From the NCBI GenBank assembly GCA_021826525.1, contig JAKAZU010000001.1, positions 62,001 to 126,000 of the forward strand: DNA of 64,000 nt, read 5' to 3'. Below, piece by piece: positions 1 through 9,189 of this stretch. Source of the stretch: Thermoplasmata archaeon. Lineage in GTDB: Archaea; Thermoplasmatota; Thermoplasmata; UBA184. The position numbers and the translations under genes were made by a program. Position 1 is the stretch's first letter, and each line of letters opens with the position of its first letter. The notes under the pieces were generated by a model. The model searched no databases and was not told where the DNA came from. It worked only from the letters and a program-made list of their open reading frames with translations.

Positions 1-1578
1 GCGAAGGCGATTGCAGACGCGGTCCGCTCGACGCTCGGCCCCCGGGGCCTCGATAAGATGCTCGTCGATTCGATGGGCGATGTCGTCGTCACCAACGATG
101 GGGTCACCATCCTCAAGGAGATGGACGTCGAGCACCCGGCCGCGAAGATGCTGGTCGAGGTCGCGAAGACCCAAGACCAGGAAGCGGGCGACGGGACCAC
201 CACGGCGGTCATCTTGACCGGCGAGTTGCTGAAGCGCGCCGAGAGCCTCATCGAGCAGAACATCCACCCGACGATCATCAGCCAAGGCTACCGTCTCGCC
301 TCCCAGAAGGCTCTCGAGATGCTCGACCAGATCGCGCAACCGATCAAGATCGAGGACCACGCGATGCTCAAGGAGATCGCCGAGACCGCGATGGGCTCGA
401 AGTCGGTCAGTTTCAACCGCGAGCTTCTGGGCGAGATCTCGGTCAAGGCTGTCACCAGCGTGGCCGAGAAGAAGGACGGCCGCTACTCGGTCGACCTCGA
501 CAACATCCAGCTCATCAAGAAGCAGGGCGGCGCGATCTCGGACACTCAATTGATCGAGGGCGTCATCGTCGACAAGGAGAAAGTCCACTCCGGGATGCCG
601 ACGCTGGTCACGAACCCGAAGATTGCTCTCCTGGACGCGGCGTTGGAGATCAAGAAGACCGAGATCGACGCGAAGATCGAGATCAACGATCCCACCCAGC
701 TCAACGCGTTCCTCGCCGAGGAGGAGAACATGCTGCGTCGGATGGTCGACCAGGTCAAGAAGTCCGGCGCGAACGTCGTCTTCTGTCAGAAGGGGATCGA
801 CGACCTCGCCCAGCACTTCCTCGCCAAGGAAGGGATCTACGGAGTTCGCCGCGTGAAGAAGTCCGACATGGACAAGCTGGCGAAGGCCACGGGCGCGAAC
901 GTGGTGAGCAAGGTCAGCGAGCTCACGGCGGAGGACATCGGCACGGCCGGCACGGTCGAGGAACGCAAGATCGGGGAGGATTCCCTGACGTTCGTCACCG
1001 GAGCCAAGAAGGCGAAGGCGGTCAGCATCCTCATTCGCGGCGGGACCGAGCACGTGCTGGACGAGATCGAGCGCTCGCTCGATGACGCCCTGAACGTCGT
1101 CGCCGTGGCGGTCGAGGACGGGAAGTACGTCTACGGCGGCGGCGCGACCGCGAGCGAGCTCGCCCTCCAGCTGCGCGACCACGCGGCGAAGGTCGGCGGA
1201 CGCGAGCAGATCGCGTTCGAGAGCTTCGCGGAGTCCTTGGAGACGATCCCCCGGACCCTCGCCGAGAACGCGGGCCTCGACCCGATCGACATCCTGATCG
1301 AGCTGAGGAAGTCCCACAAGGCGGGCAAGAAGAGCGCCGGCGTGAACGTCCGCGCGGGCAAGATCGACGACATGAGCGGTCTCAAGGTGATTGAGCCGAT
1401 CCGCGTGGGACGTCAGGCGATCGAGAGCGCGACCGATGCCGCGGTGATGATCCTGAGGATCGACGACGTCATCGCGTCCAAGTCGTCCCCGCCCCCTTCG
1501 GGCGGTGCCGGCGGCCCGGGCGGCCCCGGCGGAATGGGCGGCATGGGCGGGATGGGCGGCGGCGACTTCGAGGACTAA
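1..1578 (+). CDS. thsA: Thermosome subunit (group II chaperonin), 5'-truncated by window edge
   Basis: ATP-driven cytosolic protein-folding chaperonin of the CCT/thermosome family. The frame is open from base 1 and the first codons already read conserved chaperonin sequence ([14 protein letters not shown]), so only some 25-35 N-terminal residues lie outside the window. Visible motifs are the nucleotide-binding GDGTTT element (about residues 63-68 of the visible part), the C-terminal ATPase region with [10 protein letters not shown], and the terminal Gly/Met-rich GGMGG tail typical of thermosomes. The visible 525 codons fit a family length near 545-555. A strong GC hairpin follows the stop. 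The subunit letter (alpha or beta) cannot be decided from sequence alone. Confidence 0.97.
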   Translation, partial: AKAIADAVRSTLGPRGLDKMLVDSMGDVVVTNDGVTILKEMDVEHPAAKMLVEVAKTQDQEAGDGTTTAVILTGELLKRAESLIEQNIHPTIISQGYRLASQKALEMLDQIAQPIKIEDHAMLKEIAETAMGSKSVSFNRELLGEISVKAVTSVAEKKDGRYSVDLDNIQLIKKQGGAISDTQLIEGVIVDKEKVHSGMPTLVTNPKIALLDAALEIKKTEIDAKIEINDPTQLNAFLAEEENMLRRMVDQVKKSGANVVFCQKGIDDLAQHFLAKEGIYGVRRVKKSDMDKLAKATGANVVSKVSELTAEDIGTAGTVEERKIGEDSLTFVTGAKKAKAVSILIRGGTEHVLDEIERSLDDALNVVAVAVEDGKYVYGGGATASELALQLRDHAAKVGGREQIAFESFAESLETIPRTLAENAGLDPIDILIELRKSHKAGKKSAGVNVRAGKIDDMSGLKVIEPIRVGRQAIESATDAAVMILRIDDVIASKSSPPPSGGAGGPGGPGGMGGMGGMGGGDFED

Positions 1579-2144
1579 GCTCGGAAGCTACTGTCCCCCC
1601 GCGAACGCGAACCCATTCGGCCGCCTTCGCCCTTCGGGGCAAGGCGGCCTTCGGTGGCCCGACGAGAGCGATCTAAGGTTGCCCGAGCCCTCTCCCTTGC
1701 GGGAGAGGCGAGCATGCCGGGGCGCCCGCGTACCGTTTTTCGGCGTTCACGTTATCCGAAGCCTCCTTGTGTGCGGGCCCTCCCGCCGGAGTGGGGAATC
1801 GTGCGCATCCTTCAACGAACTCCGTGCAGGGCGCGAGAGCGAGGGCACGGAGGGGACGTTCCCCCCGCCGCCCGGGCCGCGCCGGAGATAGGTTCACCGA
1901 TGCGCGTCGCGCGGACGATCCACGAGGCGGCTCCCGGGCCGTCGCGAGGTGAACTATGCCCCCCCTCCCTGGTGCCGGTGAACGACGAGCTCGATCGGGG
2001 GTGCGATCGGTGACGGTGCCCGATGCCGAGCGGGAGGGCGGTGCCGGCGTCCCCCGTCGCGAGTCGGTTGGCGAGGTTCGCTCCGGGGTTCCCGGGGACA
2101 AGGGCGAGGGCTCGATCCGTGCACGGGCCGCGCCCGGTCCACCG
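1579..2144. other. Gene-poor stretch with several hairpins
   Basis: No convincing protein or tRNA gene. It holds a strong hairpin at 1619-1649, a second perfect 8-bp hairpin at 1689-1708 (CCTCTCCC with a TTGC loop), and an 8-bp inverted repeat, CTCCGTGC at 1820-1827 with its complement at 1845-1852. A weak TATA-like GTTATC lies near 1750. The glycosyltransferase frame is open back to 1956, but its conserved domain starts at 2145, so that extension is probably non-coding. A small structured RNA is possible but I cannot assign one. Confidence 0.4.
1619..1649 (+). terminator. Probable hairpin terminator/processing stem after thermosome gene
   Basis: Near-perfect stem: GGCCGCCTT pairs with AAGGCGGCC, continued by GCCC/GGGC around a TTCG tetraloop with a single bulged C. 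It lies 40 nt after the thermosome stop. No T-tract follows, so an RNA-processing or stability stem is equally possible. Confidence 0.45.
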
Positions 2145-3095
2145 ATGCGCCGGGCGGTCTCGTTCTGCGCGACGAACTACGAGACGAAAGAGACCCTTGG
2201 CGCATCGCTCGCGAGCATCGAGCGGATCGGGGAACTCGCCGGGGTTCCGTTCGAGATCGTAGTTGCCGACGGGCCGAGCGGAGCCGAGGTACGATCGGAG
2301 CTACTCGCTTGGAAGGAGGCGGACCCGATGGGCCACCAACTCACCCTCCACGAACGCAGAAATCGCGGGTACGGCCGACGTCTCGCCTTCGAGCAAAGCT
2401 CGGGGGAGTACATCGTGCCCTTCGACACTTCGATCGTCTACACGCCGGAGATCTACGGCCCGCTTCTCCGCGCGTACGTCACCCTCCGGACAAAGCGGAT
2501 GCTCTTCTCGGAGGTATGCGTGTTTGAACGTTCCACGATCGAAGCGGTTGGGGGATGGCGCGACCTGATCGGAGGCGAAGATGTTGACGTGCAGGCGCCG
2601 GTCGCGCGGCGGTTCGGGATGATCGCCTATCCCACCGGGGACCCCGGATCGCAATCGGCGTCGCTCCGAGCGTTGGAGCGACAGTCACGGTACGCCGGGC
2701 GACGGGGTCTCCCGCGCCTCTGGCGGCTCTTCCTCACGCAGCGCGATCAGATCGTGGGGGCGAACTATCGGGTCCGAGACCTCTTGGACTTCAACCGAAC
2801 CAAGCCCCCGCTCGTGCGGGTGGCCGCGCGAGCGTGGTTCACGGCGGCCAAAACGGCGGCCGGACTGCGAGGGCTCAAACCCCGCGAGAACCGATCCAAC
2901 AACTACCTCTACGTACGGGAGGAGACGATCCGGTCGATGCGCGACGGAGATCGGCTGGAGCTCGGGTGGTCGGAGGGACCACCCGTTCGCCTGGCGCTCA
3001 CGCAGGACGAACGCTCGTATCTATCGCTCCATTCGACGCTCTACCGCACGGTGGCCGAAGAGCATCCCGAACTATTCCTGGACAAGGCGGGGTAA
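2145..3095 (+). CDS. Glycosyltransferase family 2-like protein
   Basis: A 316-residue protein resembling GT-A family 2 glycosyltransferases, which transfer sugars from nucleotide donors to polysaccharide, lipid or protein acceptors at the cytosolic face. The N-terminus reads a beta strand and loop (SFCATNYETKETLGASLASI), then IVVADG and, near residue 85, NRGYGRRLAFEQSSGEYIVPFD, the usual 'N.G.g.gr..g...a.G.yi...D' pattern. FDTS stands where a DXD motif is expected, and GGEDVD follows later. I start at the ATG at 2145 because it directly precedes the first conserved strand; the open frame back to 1956 looks like non-coding sequence. Acceptor and pathway are unknown, and no neighbouring glycan genes help. 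Confidence 0.75.
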   Translation: MRRAVSFCATNYETKETLGASLASIERIGELAGVPFEIVVADGPSGAEVRSELLAWKEADPMGHQLTLHERRNRGYGRRLAFEQSSGEYIVPFDTSIVYTPEIYGPLLRAYVTLRTKRMLFSEVCVFERSTIEAVGGWRDLIGGEDVDVQAPVARRFGMIAYPTGDPGSQSASLRALERQSRYAGRRGLPRLWRLFLTQRDQIVGANYRVRDLLDFNRTKPPLVRVAARAWFTAAKTAAGLRGLKPRENRSNNYLYVREETIRSMRDGDRLELGWSEGPPVRLALTQDERSYLSLHSTLYRTVAEEHPELFLDKAG

Positions 3096-3230
3096 AGCAG
3101 CAACATGCCCCGGGCCGCGCGCCATGGGCGCCCCCGTGGGTCCGATCGATACGCCCGGTCCGGAAGATTGGCAACCCGTGGTCGCGCCCCGGGGCTCGGG
3201 GTTCGGGGAAAGCGGGGCATGGGCTCCGGC

Positions 3231-3236
3231 TTAAGC
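3231..3236 (+). promoter_or_regulatory. TATA-like box for the aminotransferase gene
   Basis: TTAAGC lies 38 bp before the ATG at 3269 in an otherwise very GC-rich stretch. Archaeal spacing predicts transcription starting near 3259 with a leader of about 10 nt. Confidence 0.45.
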
Positions 3237-3268
3237 TCGTCAGGACGTGAGGAGGCCGCGAGGCGACG

Positions 3269-4420
3269 ATGTCGCTGGACGAGGTCGCGGACTCTCCCAT
3301 CCTCCGTCTCATCGACCGGATCTTCGAGATGCGCCGGGAAGGTGCCGAGATCCTTTCGCTCCACATCGGCGAACCCGACTTCGAGACACCGCTGGGCATT
3401 CGAGAGGCCGCGTTCCGCGCGATGAACTCCGGTCGTACCCACTACGTCGCCGCGCAAGGAAGCCCGGGACTCCGAGCGGCAATCGCGGACCGGCTCCGTA
3501 CCCGCCACGGGATCCCGGCGCGGGCCGAGACGGTCGTCGTCGTCCCGGCCAAGTTCGCTCTGTACGCGTCGTTGCTCGCCACGGTCGGCCCGGGAGACGA
3601 GGTCCTCCTTCCGGACCCCACCTACTTGCTCGTGCAACCCAGCCAGTTGGTCGGAGCGCGACCCGTGTTCTTCCCCCTCCGGGAGGATTTCTCCTTCGAC
3701 CTCGACGCCATGGCCCGCGCGATCACCCCCCGCACCCGCGCCGTGGTCCTTGTCAGCCCATCGAACCCTACCGGACGACTGCTCACGGAGGAGGACATCC
3801 GCGGGATCCTTGGGCTAGCCCGACGCCACGGGCTGGCGGTCATCAGCGACGAGACGTACGAGTCGCTCGTCTACGAGGGGGTCCACGTCGCACCGGCGGC
3901 CGTCGCCGGTACCGACACGACCGTGATCACGATCGGGAGCTTTTCGAAGATCTACTCGATGACCGGCTGGCGGATCGGCTACGCGATCGCGCCGGCGCCG
4001 ATCGTCGCTCGGCTCGTCAAGATCGTCGAGCACACCCTCACCTGCGTTCCCCCGTTCATCCAGGACGCGGCGGAGTGGGCGCTCGCGAATGCTTCGGAGG
4101 ACGAGGCGCGGTTCCGGGCGACGTTTCGCGAGCGTCGGGACCATTTGATCGAACGGTTGTCGAAGGTTCGGGGCCTTGCTTTCGTCCGCCCGCAGGGTGC
4201 CTTCTACGTATTCCCGAAGTACGATCTTCCTCTCCCCTCGGTGGAGTTCTGCGGGGCCTTGCTCCAAGAGGAGCGCGTCGCGGTGGTCCCCGGGATCGCG
4301 TTCGGACCGCACGGAGAGCGACACTTCCGCATATCCTACTCCAGCCGTCTCGAGGTGCTGGACGAGGCGGTGGCGCGGCTCGAGCGATTCGTCGAGCGCC
4401 GCTCCACGCCCCGGATCTGA
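3269..4420 (+). CDS. PLP-dependent aminotransferase, class I/II (aspartate aminotransferase type)
   Basis: A 383-residue fold-type I aminotransferase that moves amino groups between amino acids and 2-oxo acids with pyridoxal phosphate. Motifs occur in order: LHIGEPDFETP near the N-terminus, VSPSNPTG (substrate/PLP loop), ISDETYESLVY (Asp contacting the PLP nitrogen), SFSKIYSMTGWRIGY (Schiff-base Lys) and a C-terminal HFRISYS with the carboxylate-binding Arg. Length is typical. It is followed after 43 bp by a cyclase and then an SDR on the same strand, suggesting a small metabolic operon. Exact substrate is not deducible; aspartate, aromatic or alanine-type activity are all possible. Confidence 0.9.
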   Translation: MSLDEVADSPILRLIDRIFEMRREGAEILSLHIGEPDFETPLGIREAAFRAMNSGRTHYVAAQGSPGLRAAIADRLRTRHGIPARAETVVVVPAKFALYASLLATVGPGDEVLLPDPTYLLVQPSQLVGARPVFFPLREDFSFDLDAMARAITPRTRAVVLVSPSNPTGRLLTEEDIRGILGLARRHGLAVISDETYESLVYEGVHVAPAAVAGTDTTVITIGSFSKIYSMTGWRIGYAIAPAPIVARLVKIVEHTLTCVPPFIQDAAEWALANASEDEARFRATFRERRDHLIERLSKVRGLAFVRPQGAFYVFPKYDLPLPSVEFCGALLQEERVAVVPGIAFGPHGERHFRISYSSRLEVLDEAVARLERFVERRSTPRI

Positions 4421-4463
4421 GGCCCCCCAACCGTTCTTGTAGTCGACTCGGTTCGCGGGGACG

Positions 4464-5120
4464 ATGAGCGACCCGCGCCGCGTCCACGATCTGACCGCAC
4501 GGCTGGAGACCCACATGCCGGTCTGGGCGACCTCGCCCCTCCCGGTCTTCGAGCCGGTCGGGGCCGTTGCTCGGGACGGCTACGCGATCGAGAGGATCGC
4601 GTGCATGACCCACACCGGGACCCACGTCGACGCTCCGTACCACTTCCTGGAGGACGGGCTGACGGTCGACCGGATTCCACCCGAGAAGCTCGTGGGGTCG
4701 GCGGCGGTCCTGGACCTACGCGGCGAGACCCAGGGAGATCGGATCCCCGTGCCGGCCCTCTCTAAGCACTGGCCGAGCGGACCGGTGCCGGACATGGTGT
4801 TCTTGCACACCGGATGGAGCGACATCCGGGCGCCGACACGCAAGTACCTCTACGAGTTCCCAGGAATCGACCCGGACGGAGCGAAGTGGTTGGCGGCGCG
4901 CGGGATCCACGCCGTCGGGACCGACGCTCTTGGGATCGACCCTTACTCTAACTCGAAGTTCGAGGCGCACAAAATCCTCCTCGGCCAGGGAGTCTACATC
5001 ATTGAGGCGATGGCGCATCTCTCGGAGCTGAAGGAGGGACAGCGCTACACGGCCTTCGTCGGCCCGTTGAAGATCGCGGGCGCGAGCGGAGCCATGGCCC
5101 GGGTGCTCGCGGTCGAGTAG
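4464..5120 (+). CDS. Cyclase family metal-dependent hydrolase (kynurenine formamidase-like)
   Basis: A 218-residue member of the cyclase/KynB family (Pfam Cyclase), metal-dependent amidases and hydrolases. The diagnostic metal motif HTGTHVDAPYHF (HxGTHxDxPxH) is present about 50 residues from the N-terminus, followed by a typical LDLRG strand, FLHTGW, and IHAVGTDALGIDP with a late conserved Asp. Length matches the family. It lies between an aminotransferase and an SDR with 43-bp and 11-bp gaps and is probably co-transcribed. Formamidase activity in tryptophan breakdown is one option, but the family acts on varied small amides and the substrate is unknown. Confidence 0.88.
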   Translation: MSDPRRVHDLTARLETHMPVWATSPLPVFEPVGAVARDGYAIERIACMTHTGTHVDAPYHFLEDGLTVDRIPPEKLVGSAAVLDLRGETQGDRIPVPALSKHWPSGPVPDMVFLHTGWSDIRAPTRKYLYEFPGIDPDGAKWLAARGIHAVGTDALGIDPYSNSKFEAHKILLGQGVYIIEAMAHLSELKEGQRYTAFVGPLKIAGASGAMARVLAVE

Positions 5121-5131
5121 GGGGCGCCGAG

Positions 5132-5920
5132 ATGGAGACCGGACTCCGCGGCGCCCGGGTGCTCGTCACCGCGTCGAGCCAAGGGATCGGCTTCGGCATC
5201 GCCGGGGGGTTCGTGGACGAGGGCGCTCGAGTGGTGATGAACTCGTCGGACGCGACCCGGCTCGAGAACGCCGTGGAACGCCTTCGCTCGCGCGGCGAAG
5301 TGCACGGCATCGTCGCGGACCTCTCGCGCCGCGAGGACCTCGATCGGCTGGTCGATGAGACGATACGCCGCCTCGGGGGGCTCGACACGCTGGTCTACGT
5401 CACGGGATCTCCGAAGCCGGGAGTCTACTTGGAACAGGGCTACGCGGAGTGGGAGTCCGCGGCTCGACTGCTGGTGGTCAGCCCCGCGTATCTCGCCCGG
5501 CGCGTGGCCGACGAGATGCTCCAGAACGGAACCCCGGGTCGGATGGTCTTCCTCACGTCCGTATCGGTTCGCGAACCGATCCCCACGATCGCCACTTCGA
5601 GCGTCTGCCGGATCGCGGTCGCCGGTCTCGTCCGGACCTTGGCGCGCGAGGTCGGTCCTCGCGGCATCCGGGTGAACGGGATCCTGCCCGGCTGGATAAA
5701 CACGGGGCGAGTGGACGACATGCTCAAAGATGCCGTGCGTCGGCGAGGGATCACTCCCGATGAGGCGCGGGCCGAAATCACGCGGGCGATCCCGCTGGGG
5801 CGAATGGGTACCGTCGAAGAGATCGCCCGAGCGGCGATCTTCCTCGGGAGCGATCTGTCGAGCTACGTGAGCGGAACGATGCTCGCGGTCGACGGGGCTC
5901 TGCTGCACTCGGTGGGTTGA
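5132..5920 (+). CDS. SDR-family protein with replaced catalytic Tyr and Lys
   Basis: A 262-residue Rossmann-fold short-chain dehydrogenase/reductase similar to FabG-type 3-oxoacyl reductases. The nucleotide-binding motif TASSQGIG spans residues 13-20, and the C-terminal GIRVNGILPGWINT and SSYVSGTMLAVDGA blocks are classical. The active site is not: aligning on AGLVRTLAREVG, the YxxxK pair becomes S156...R160 (SSVCR). Some SDR subgroups related to beta-ketoacyl reductases also lack the tyrosine, so it may be a family variant rather than a dead gene. It is last in the aminotransferase-cyclase run, 11 bp behind the cyclase. Confidence 0.85.
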   Translation: METGLRGARVLVTASSQGIGFGIAGGFVDEGARVVMNSSDATRLENAVERLRSRGEVHGIVADLSRREDLDRLVDETIRRLGGLDTLVYVTGSPKPGVYLEQGYAEWESAARLLVVSPAYLARRVADEMLQNGTPGRMVFLTSVSVREPIPTIATSSVCRIAVAGLVRTLAREVGPRGIRVNGILPGWINTGRVDDMLKDAVRRRGITPDEARAEITRAIPLGRMGTVEEIARAAIFLGSDLSSYVSGTMLAVDGALLHSVG

Positions 5921-5926
5921 CGCTCG

Positions 5927-6283
5927 CTACGGCCCGTCCGGAGCCAGGACCTCATCGCGGAAATCCTCCCGCTCCGGGGAGAACACGTCGAGCACCACGG
6001 TATCGTCGTGCGGCCCGGTCACGAGCTCGTGCGGCACTTCGCTGGGCACGAAGTAGGACGATCCCGCGCGTATCTCCCAGACCGCGTCGCCGACGCGGAA
6101 TCGACCTCCCCCCGAGAGGACGGTGCCGGATTGCGCGTGAGGGTGATGGTGGCGCGGGAAGGTCGTGTTGGGTGCGATCCGGTAGAGGACCATCATGACC
6201 CCGCCGCCCGCCGTCAGTATGCGCCGACGCACGCCCGGCATCACCTCGTGCCACGCTTCCGGTCGATCATTCCACAGCGGCAT
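5927..6283 (-). CDS. Single-domain cupin protein
   Basis: A small beta-barrel cupin of about 118 residues. The metal-binding motif 1 is visible as FPRHHHPHAQSGTVLSG and motif 2 as SSYFVPSEVPHELV, both rich in His/Glu ligands. Such proteins are often metal-dependent sensors, isomerases or dioxygenases, and no specific role can be given. The start is uncertain: I use the ATG at 6283, just before the conserved part (MPLWNDRPEAW), preceded by AAGGA; an ATG at 6334 would fit a minus-strand TATA box at 6374-6380 more closely and add 17 basic residues. It converges on the SDR gene with 6 bp between the stops. Confidence 0.75.
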   Translation of the reverse strand: MPLWNDRPEAWHEVMPGVRRRILTAGGGVMMVLYRIAPNTTFPRHHHPHAQSGTVLSGGGRFRVGDAVWEIRAGSSYFVPSEVPHELVTGPHDDTVVLDVFSPEREDFRDEVLAPDGP

Positions 6284-6373
6284 TTTCCTTGGCAACGCCC
6301 TCGCGCGCGCGAGTCTTTGCGCGGAGGACACCATCCGTGCGGGTCCATAAGCGGATTTCGCTCTTCGCTTCAT

Positions 6374-6380
6374 CTTTATA
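6374..6380. promoter_or_regulatory. TATA-like element between divergent cupin and permease genes
   Basis: CTTTATA is an AT-rich island between two divergent genes and reads as a TATA box both ways. Forward spacing predicts a start near 6404 for the permease (GTG 6446); reverse spacing predicts one near 6350 for the cupin. Confidence 0.45.
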
Positions 6381-6445
6381 GGCGAAAGCAATTCGCGTGC
6401 TAAGGCGAAGCATCCCCTGGGAGGGGGACGCTACCCGGGAAGGCC

Positions 6446-8113
6446 GTGGTCGACGCGAATCCCACACCGGCGATTGGAGCGGAAGGAGTCACGCGGAACG
6501 TCTACGTCCCCAAGGAAGTTTCTGAGCGCAAGGACGTCTACGTACGCCAGTCCTCCGGTCTCGTCCGGTCGGTGGGACCCCGAACGGCGCTCTTCGCGAA
6601 CCTCGTCGCGATGGGGATCGTCGTCAACTACTTCTGGATCGTCTTCGCCTCGGCAGGATATCCGAACGCGAACCTCGTCACGACCGTCGGCATCGGGGTT
6701 CTGATCAACGTCGGGATCGGCTACGTCTATTGGATGCTGTCGAGCGCGATGCCGCGCTCGGGTGGCGACTACGTGTTCATGGGTCGCATCTTCCACCCGA
6801 GCATCGGACTCGCGGTGAACCTCGTCTTTACCGTCGTTTTCGTCAGTTGGGCCGGGTATTTCGCCTACTACTGCGCCGTCTATGGATTTCCGATCCTATT
6901 CGCGAGCTACGCGGTCGCGGGAGGACCGGCCTCGGCGACCGCGCTCTCCTGGGCCGCTACGTTGAGCACTTCGACCGGTGCCCAGATCGCGGTCGGCGGG
7001 GCGTTCCTCGCCGCGGTGGTGCTGATCAGTTTCCTGCCGACGAAGTGGATTTTCCGGACCACGGTCGGCATCTTCGTAGTGACCGCCGTGATCTATGTCG
7101 TGATGATGGGGGTCATGCTGACGCACACCTCCGCTCAGTTCGAGAGTGCCTGGAACGCGCACAACCCCGCCTCCCAGACGTACGCCAAAATCGTGGCCAG
7201 CGCGGCTTCTACCTCATCGATCACGTTCGCGGGGACGTTCCTCGGGGTCGTCTATACGATGCTGAGCTTCATCGGTTATGCCAACAGTTCCTATTTCGCG
7301 GGAGAGATACGGGGAAACCCTACGCGCACCCAGGGACTCGCGATTTTCGGGGCGCCGCTGATATTCGCGGCCCTGATCGCCGGCCTCTACGCCGAGACCT
7401 ACAACCTGTTCGGCCGTACCTTCCTGATCGGATTGAGCCAGGGATATCTCTCGGGCACCGTCTCGACCGCGGGGTTCCCGTCGCCGCTCTACCTCGCGGC
7501 CTATCTCGCGGGCAACCCGTATCTGGCCGCGTTCCTCGCCCTGGGGATCCTGCTGACCTTTTTCGGCTTCTCGCTGATCTACTTCATCCTGCCGACCCGA
7601 AACCTCTTCGCCTGGTCGTTCGACCGAATCCTCCCCTCGTTCTTCGCCCGCGTCAGCCGCCGAGGGGTTCCGTACGTCGCGGTCGCGACGCTCGCCGTCG
7701 CTTCCGCGATCGTACTCTACATTGGTGTGTACACCACCTTCTTCTCCTATCTCTCGTATTCGAACTTCGGGTTTTGGTTCGCGGTGGGCATCGTCTGCCT
7801 CGGCGCGGCACTGTTCCCGTTCCTGCGCCCCCGGCTCTACGGCCAGGCGCCGGCGATCGTTCGGGCCCGCGTGGGGAAGGTTCCGATCCTGTCCATCGTG
7901 GGCTTCGCCTGCGCGGGGGCCGCTTGGTTCGTTAGCTACGCCGCGTCGACGGCGCAGTACGTGGAGCCCTCGGGCGCCTACAACTACGATTACCTGATCT
8001 TTCTGCCGGTCGTGTTCGTCATCGGCCTCGTGGTCTATTGGATCGCCTATGCCCTCCAGAAGCACCGGGGCGTACCGGTCGATCTGATCGCGAAGGAACT
8101 TCCGCCCGATTGA
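6446..8113 (+). CDS. APC-superfamily amino acid permease
   Basis: A 555-residue polytopic membrane transporter of the amino acid-polyamine-organocation superfamily, importing amino acids or amines by ion coupling. The sequence shows at least twelve hydrophobic segments after a ~50-residue cytosolic N-terminus. TM1 begins around ALFANLVAMGIVVNYFWIV, and AMPRSGGDYVFMGRI is the typical loop after TM2. GEIRGNPTRTQGLAIFGAP corresponds to the conserved 'E.kNP.r..p.ai' segment near mid-protein. The GTG at 6446 is chosen because it begins the acidic N-terminal tail. Substrate is unknown. A hairpin with a T-run follows the stop directly. Confidence 0.9.
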   Translation: MVDANPTPAIGAEGVTRNVYVPKEVSERKDVYVRQSSGLVRSVGPRTALFANLVAMGIVVNYFWIVFASAGYPNANLVTTVGIGVLINVGIGYVYWMLSSAMPRSGGDYVFMGRIFHPSIGLAVNLVFTVVFVSWAGYFAYYCAVYGFPILFASYAVAGGPASATALSWAATLSTSTGAQIAVGGAFLAAVVLISFLPTKWIFRTTVGIFVVTAVIYVVMMGVMLTHTSAQFESAWNAHNPASQTYAKIVASAASTSSITFAGTFLGVVYTMLSFIGYANSSYFAGEIRGNPTRTQGLAIFGAPLIFAALIAGLYAETYNLFGRTFLIGLSQGYLSGTVSTAGFPSPLYLAAYLAGNPYLAAFLALGILLTFFGFSLIYFILPTRNLFAWSFDRILPSFFARVSRRGVPYVAVATLAVASAIVLYIGVYTTFFSYLSYSNFGFWFAVGIVCLGAALFPFLRPRLYGQAPAIVRARVGKVPILSIVGFACAGAAWFVSYAASTAQYVEPSGAYNYDYLIFLPVVFVIGLVVYWIAYALQKHRGVPVDLIAKELPPD

Positions 8114-8131
8114 GCGCGTGAACGCGCTTTT
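8113..8131 (+). terminator. Hairpin plus T-run after the permease gene
   Basis: AGCGCG, a TGAA loop and CGCGCT form a perfect 6-bp stem overlapping the permease stop codon, followed by TTTT. It looks like an intrinsic-type terminator and sits between the permease and the next gene on the same strand. Confidence 0.5.
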
Positions 8132-8155
8132 GAGGGCGAAACGCTGACCTCCGGC

Positions 8156-9187
8156 GTGAGCGAGCGCGTCGATCTCGTCATCGACCCGAAGCGCGGCCGA
8201 CACATCTCGGTCGAGCTTCCGCTCGAGCAGAAGGTACCCCGCGAAGAAGCGCGTCGGCGGGTCGGCGTCCCCGACTTCGTCGATCTGTCGGACCCTCAAG
8301 TGGGAAAGGCGGTTTCCCTATTGGAGGCGATCCAACGGGAGCGGCCCGCCCTTCGCGTGGCCCTCTTCGGGGGGACGGCGTGCCGCCTGCGCTGTCCGTC
8401 CAGTAACGATCCCGCGAGCGGCCTTCGCCGTTCGCTCCACGATATCGATCTCGCGGTGCCGTTCGACGAGATGCCGCGGCTCCGGCTCTTCTTGGAGGGC
8501 CTCGCGGCTCGCGAAGGAAGCGCCCTTCAATTCTTCGAGACCCCCGCCGACCACGTGTTCAACTCCTACGGGGAAGGGCTGCGCCTGCGCTATCACTCGT
8601 TGCTCCAGGTGGAGGGGAACCAGATCGAGCTCGGGACCCTCGACCTGATCGCGGACGAGTTCCGATTCTGCCACCACATCGACCTGCGCCGCGATCTCAA
8701 CCGTGCGTTCCAATCCGGATGGACGGTGTCGCCGGCGATCCTTCTCCTCACCAAGCTCCAGTTCATCCAGCGGATCCCTCTCACCGATTCCGCATTGGTG
8801 CCGGAGCGCGTGCTCGAGCCGATCGGTCGGTCCAGCGTGGCGATCGGACCGGAGGCCAAGGACGTGCAGGACATCCTCGCGCTCCTCCGCGACCACCCGC
8901 TGGACGGCGCTCCCGAGTCGATCGACCCGGACCGGCTTGTCGAGCTCACCGGCAAGGATTGGGGACTGTGGAAGACCGCCTCTCTCACACTGGCGATGAC
9001 CGGCCGCTCCCCGGTCCTCGCGGGGATGCCGGTCGACGCCCGTCTCGATTGCGTCGAGAAGATCCGGAAGGTCCAGGAGGCTCTCGCTCGGCACGAACCG
9101 CCGCACCGACGTCGCCTCTTCGGCGGGCCATGGTGGACGGAGGTCGACTCGCCGCAGTCGATCGACCGGGCCGGTCAGATCTCCTGA
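8156..9187 (+). CDS. Nucleotidyltransferase-fold protein, function unknown
   Basis: A 343-residue soluble protein. Around residues 65-100 it reads VALFGGTACRLR followed by HDIDLAVPFDEM, the signature of the pol-beta/MNT nucleotidyltransferase fold (a GG motif, then the DxD that binds metal). The rest resembles the substrate-domain layout of AbiEii-like or large nucleotidyltransferase-like proteins, including the helical segment LLTKLQFIQRI. GTG start, with a leader containing the permease terminator. It meets the phosphoesterase gene tail to tail with 2 bp between the stops. Tandem toxin partners are not apparent nearby, so a toxin-antitoxin role is not supported. Confidence 0.6.
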   Translation: MSERVDLVIDPKRGRHISVELPLEQKVPREEARRRVGVPDFVDLSDPQVGKAVSLLEAIQRERPALRVALFGGTACRLRCPSSNDPASGLRRSLHDIDLAVPFDEMPRLRLFLEGLAAREGSALQFFETPADHVFNSYGEGLRLRYHSLLQVEGNQIELGTLDLIADEFRFCHHIDLRRDLNRAFQSGWTVSPAILLLTKLQFIQRIPLTDSALVPERVLEPIGRSSVAIGPEAKDVQDILALLRDHPLDGAPESIDPDRLVELTGKDWGLWKTASLTLAMTGRSPVLAGMPVDARLDCVEKIRKVQEALARHEPPHRRRLFGGPWWTEVDSPQSIDRAGQIS

Positions 9188-9189
9188 GC

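Noticed and set aside
8156..9187. AbiEii-type toxin of a toxin-antitoxin pair
   Set aside because: Nucleotidyltransferase motif fits, but there is no adjacent antitoxin and length and context are ordinary chromosomal.
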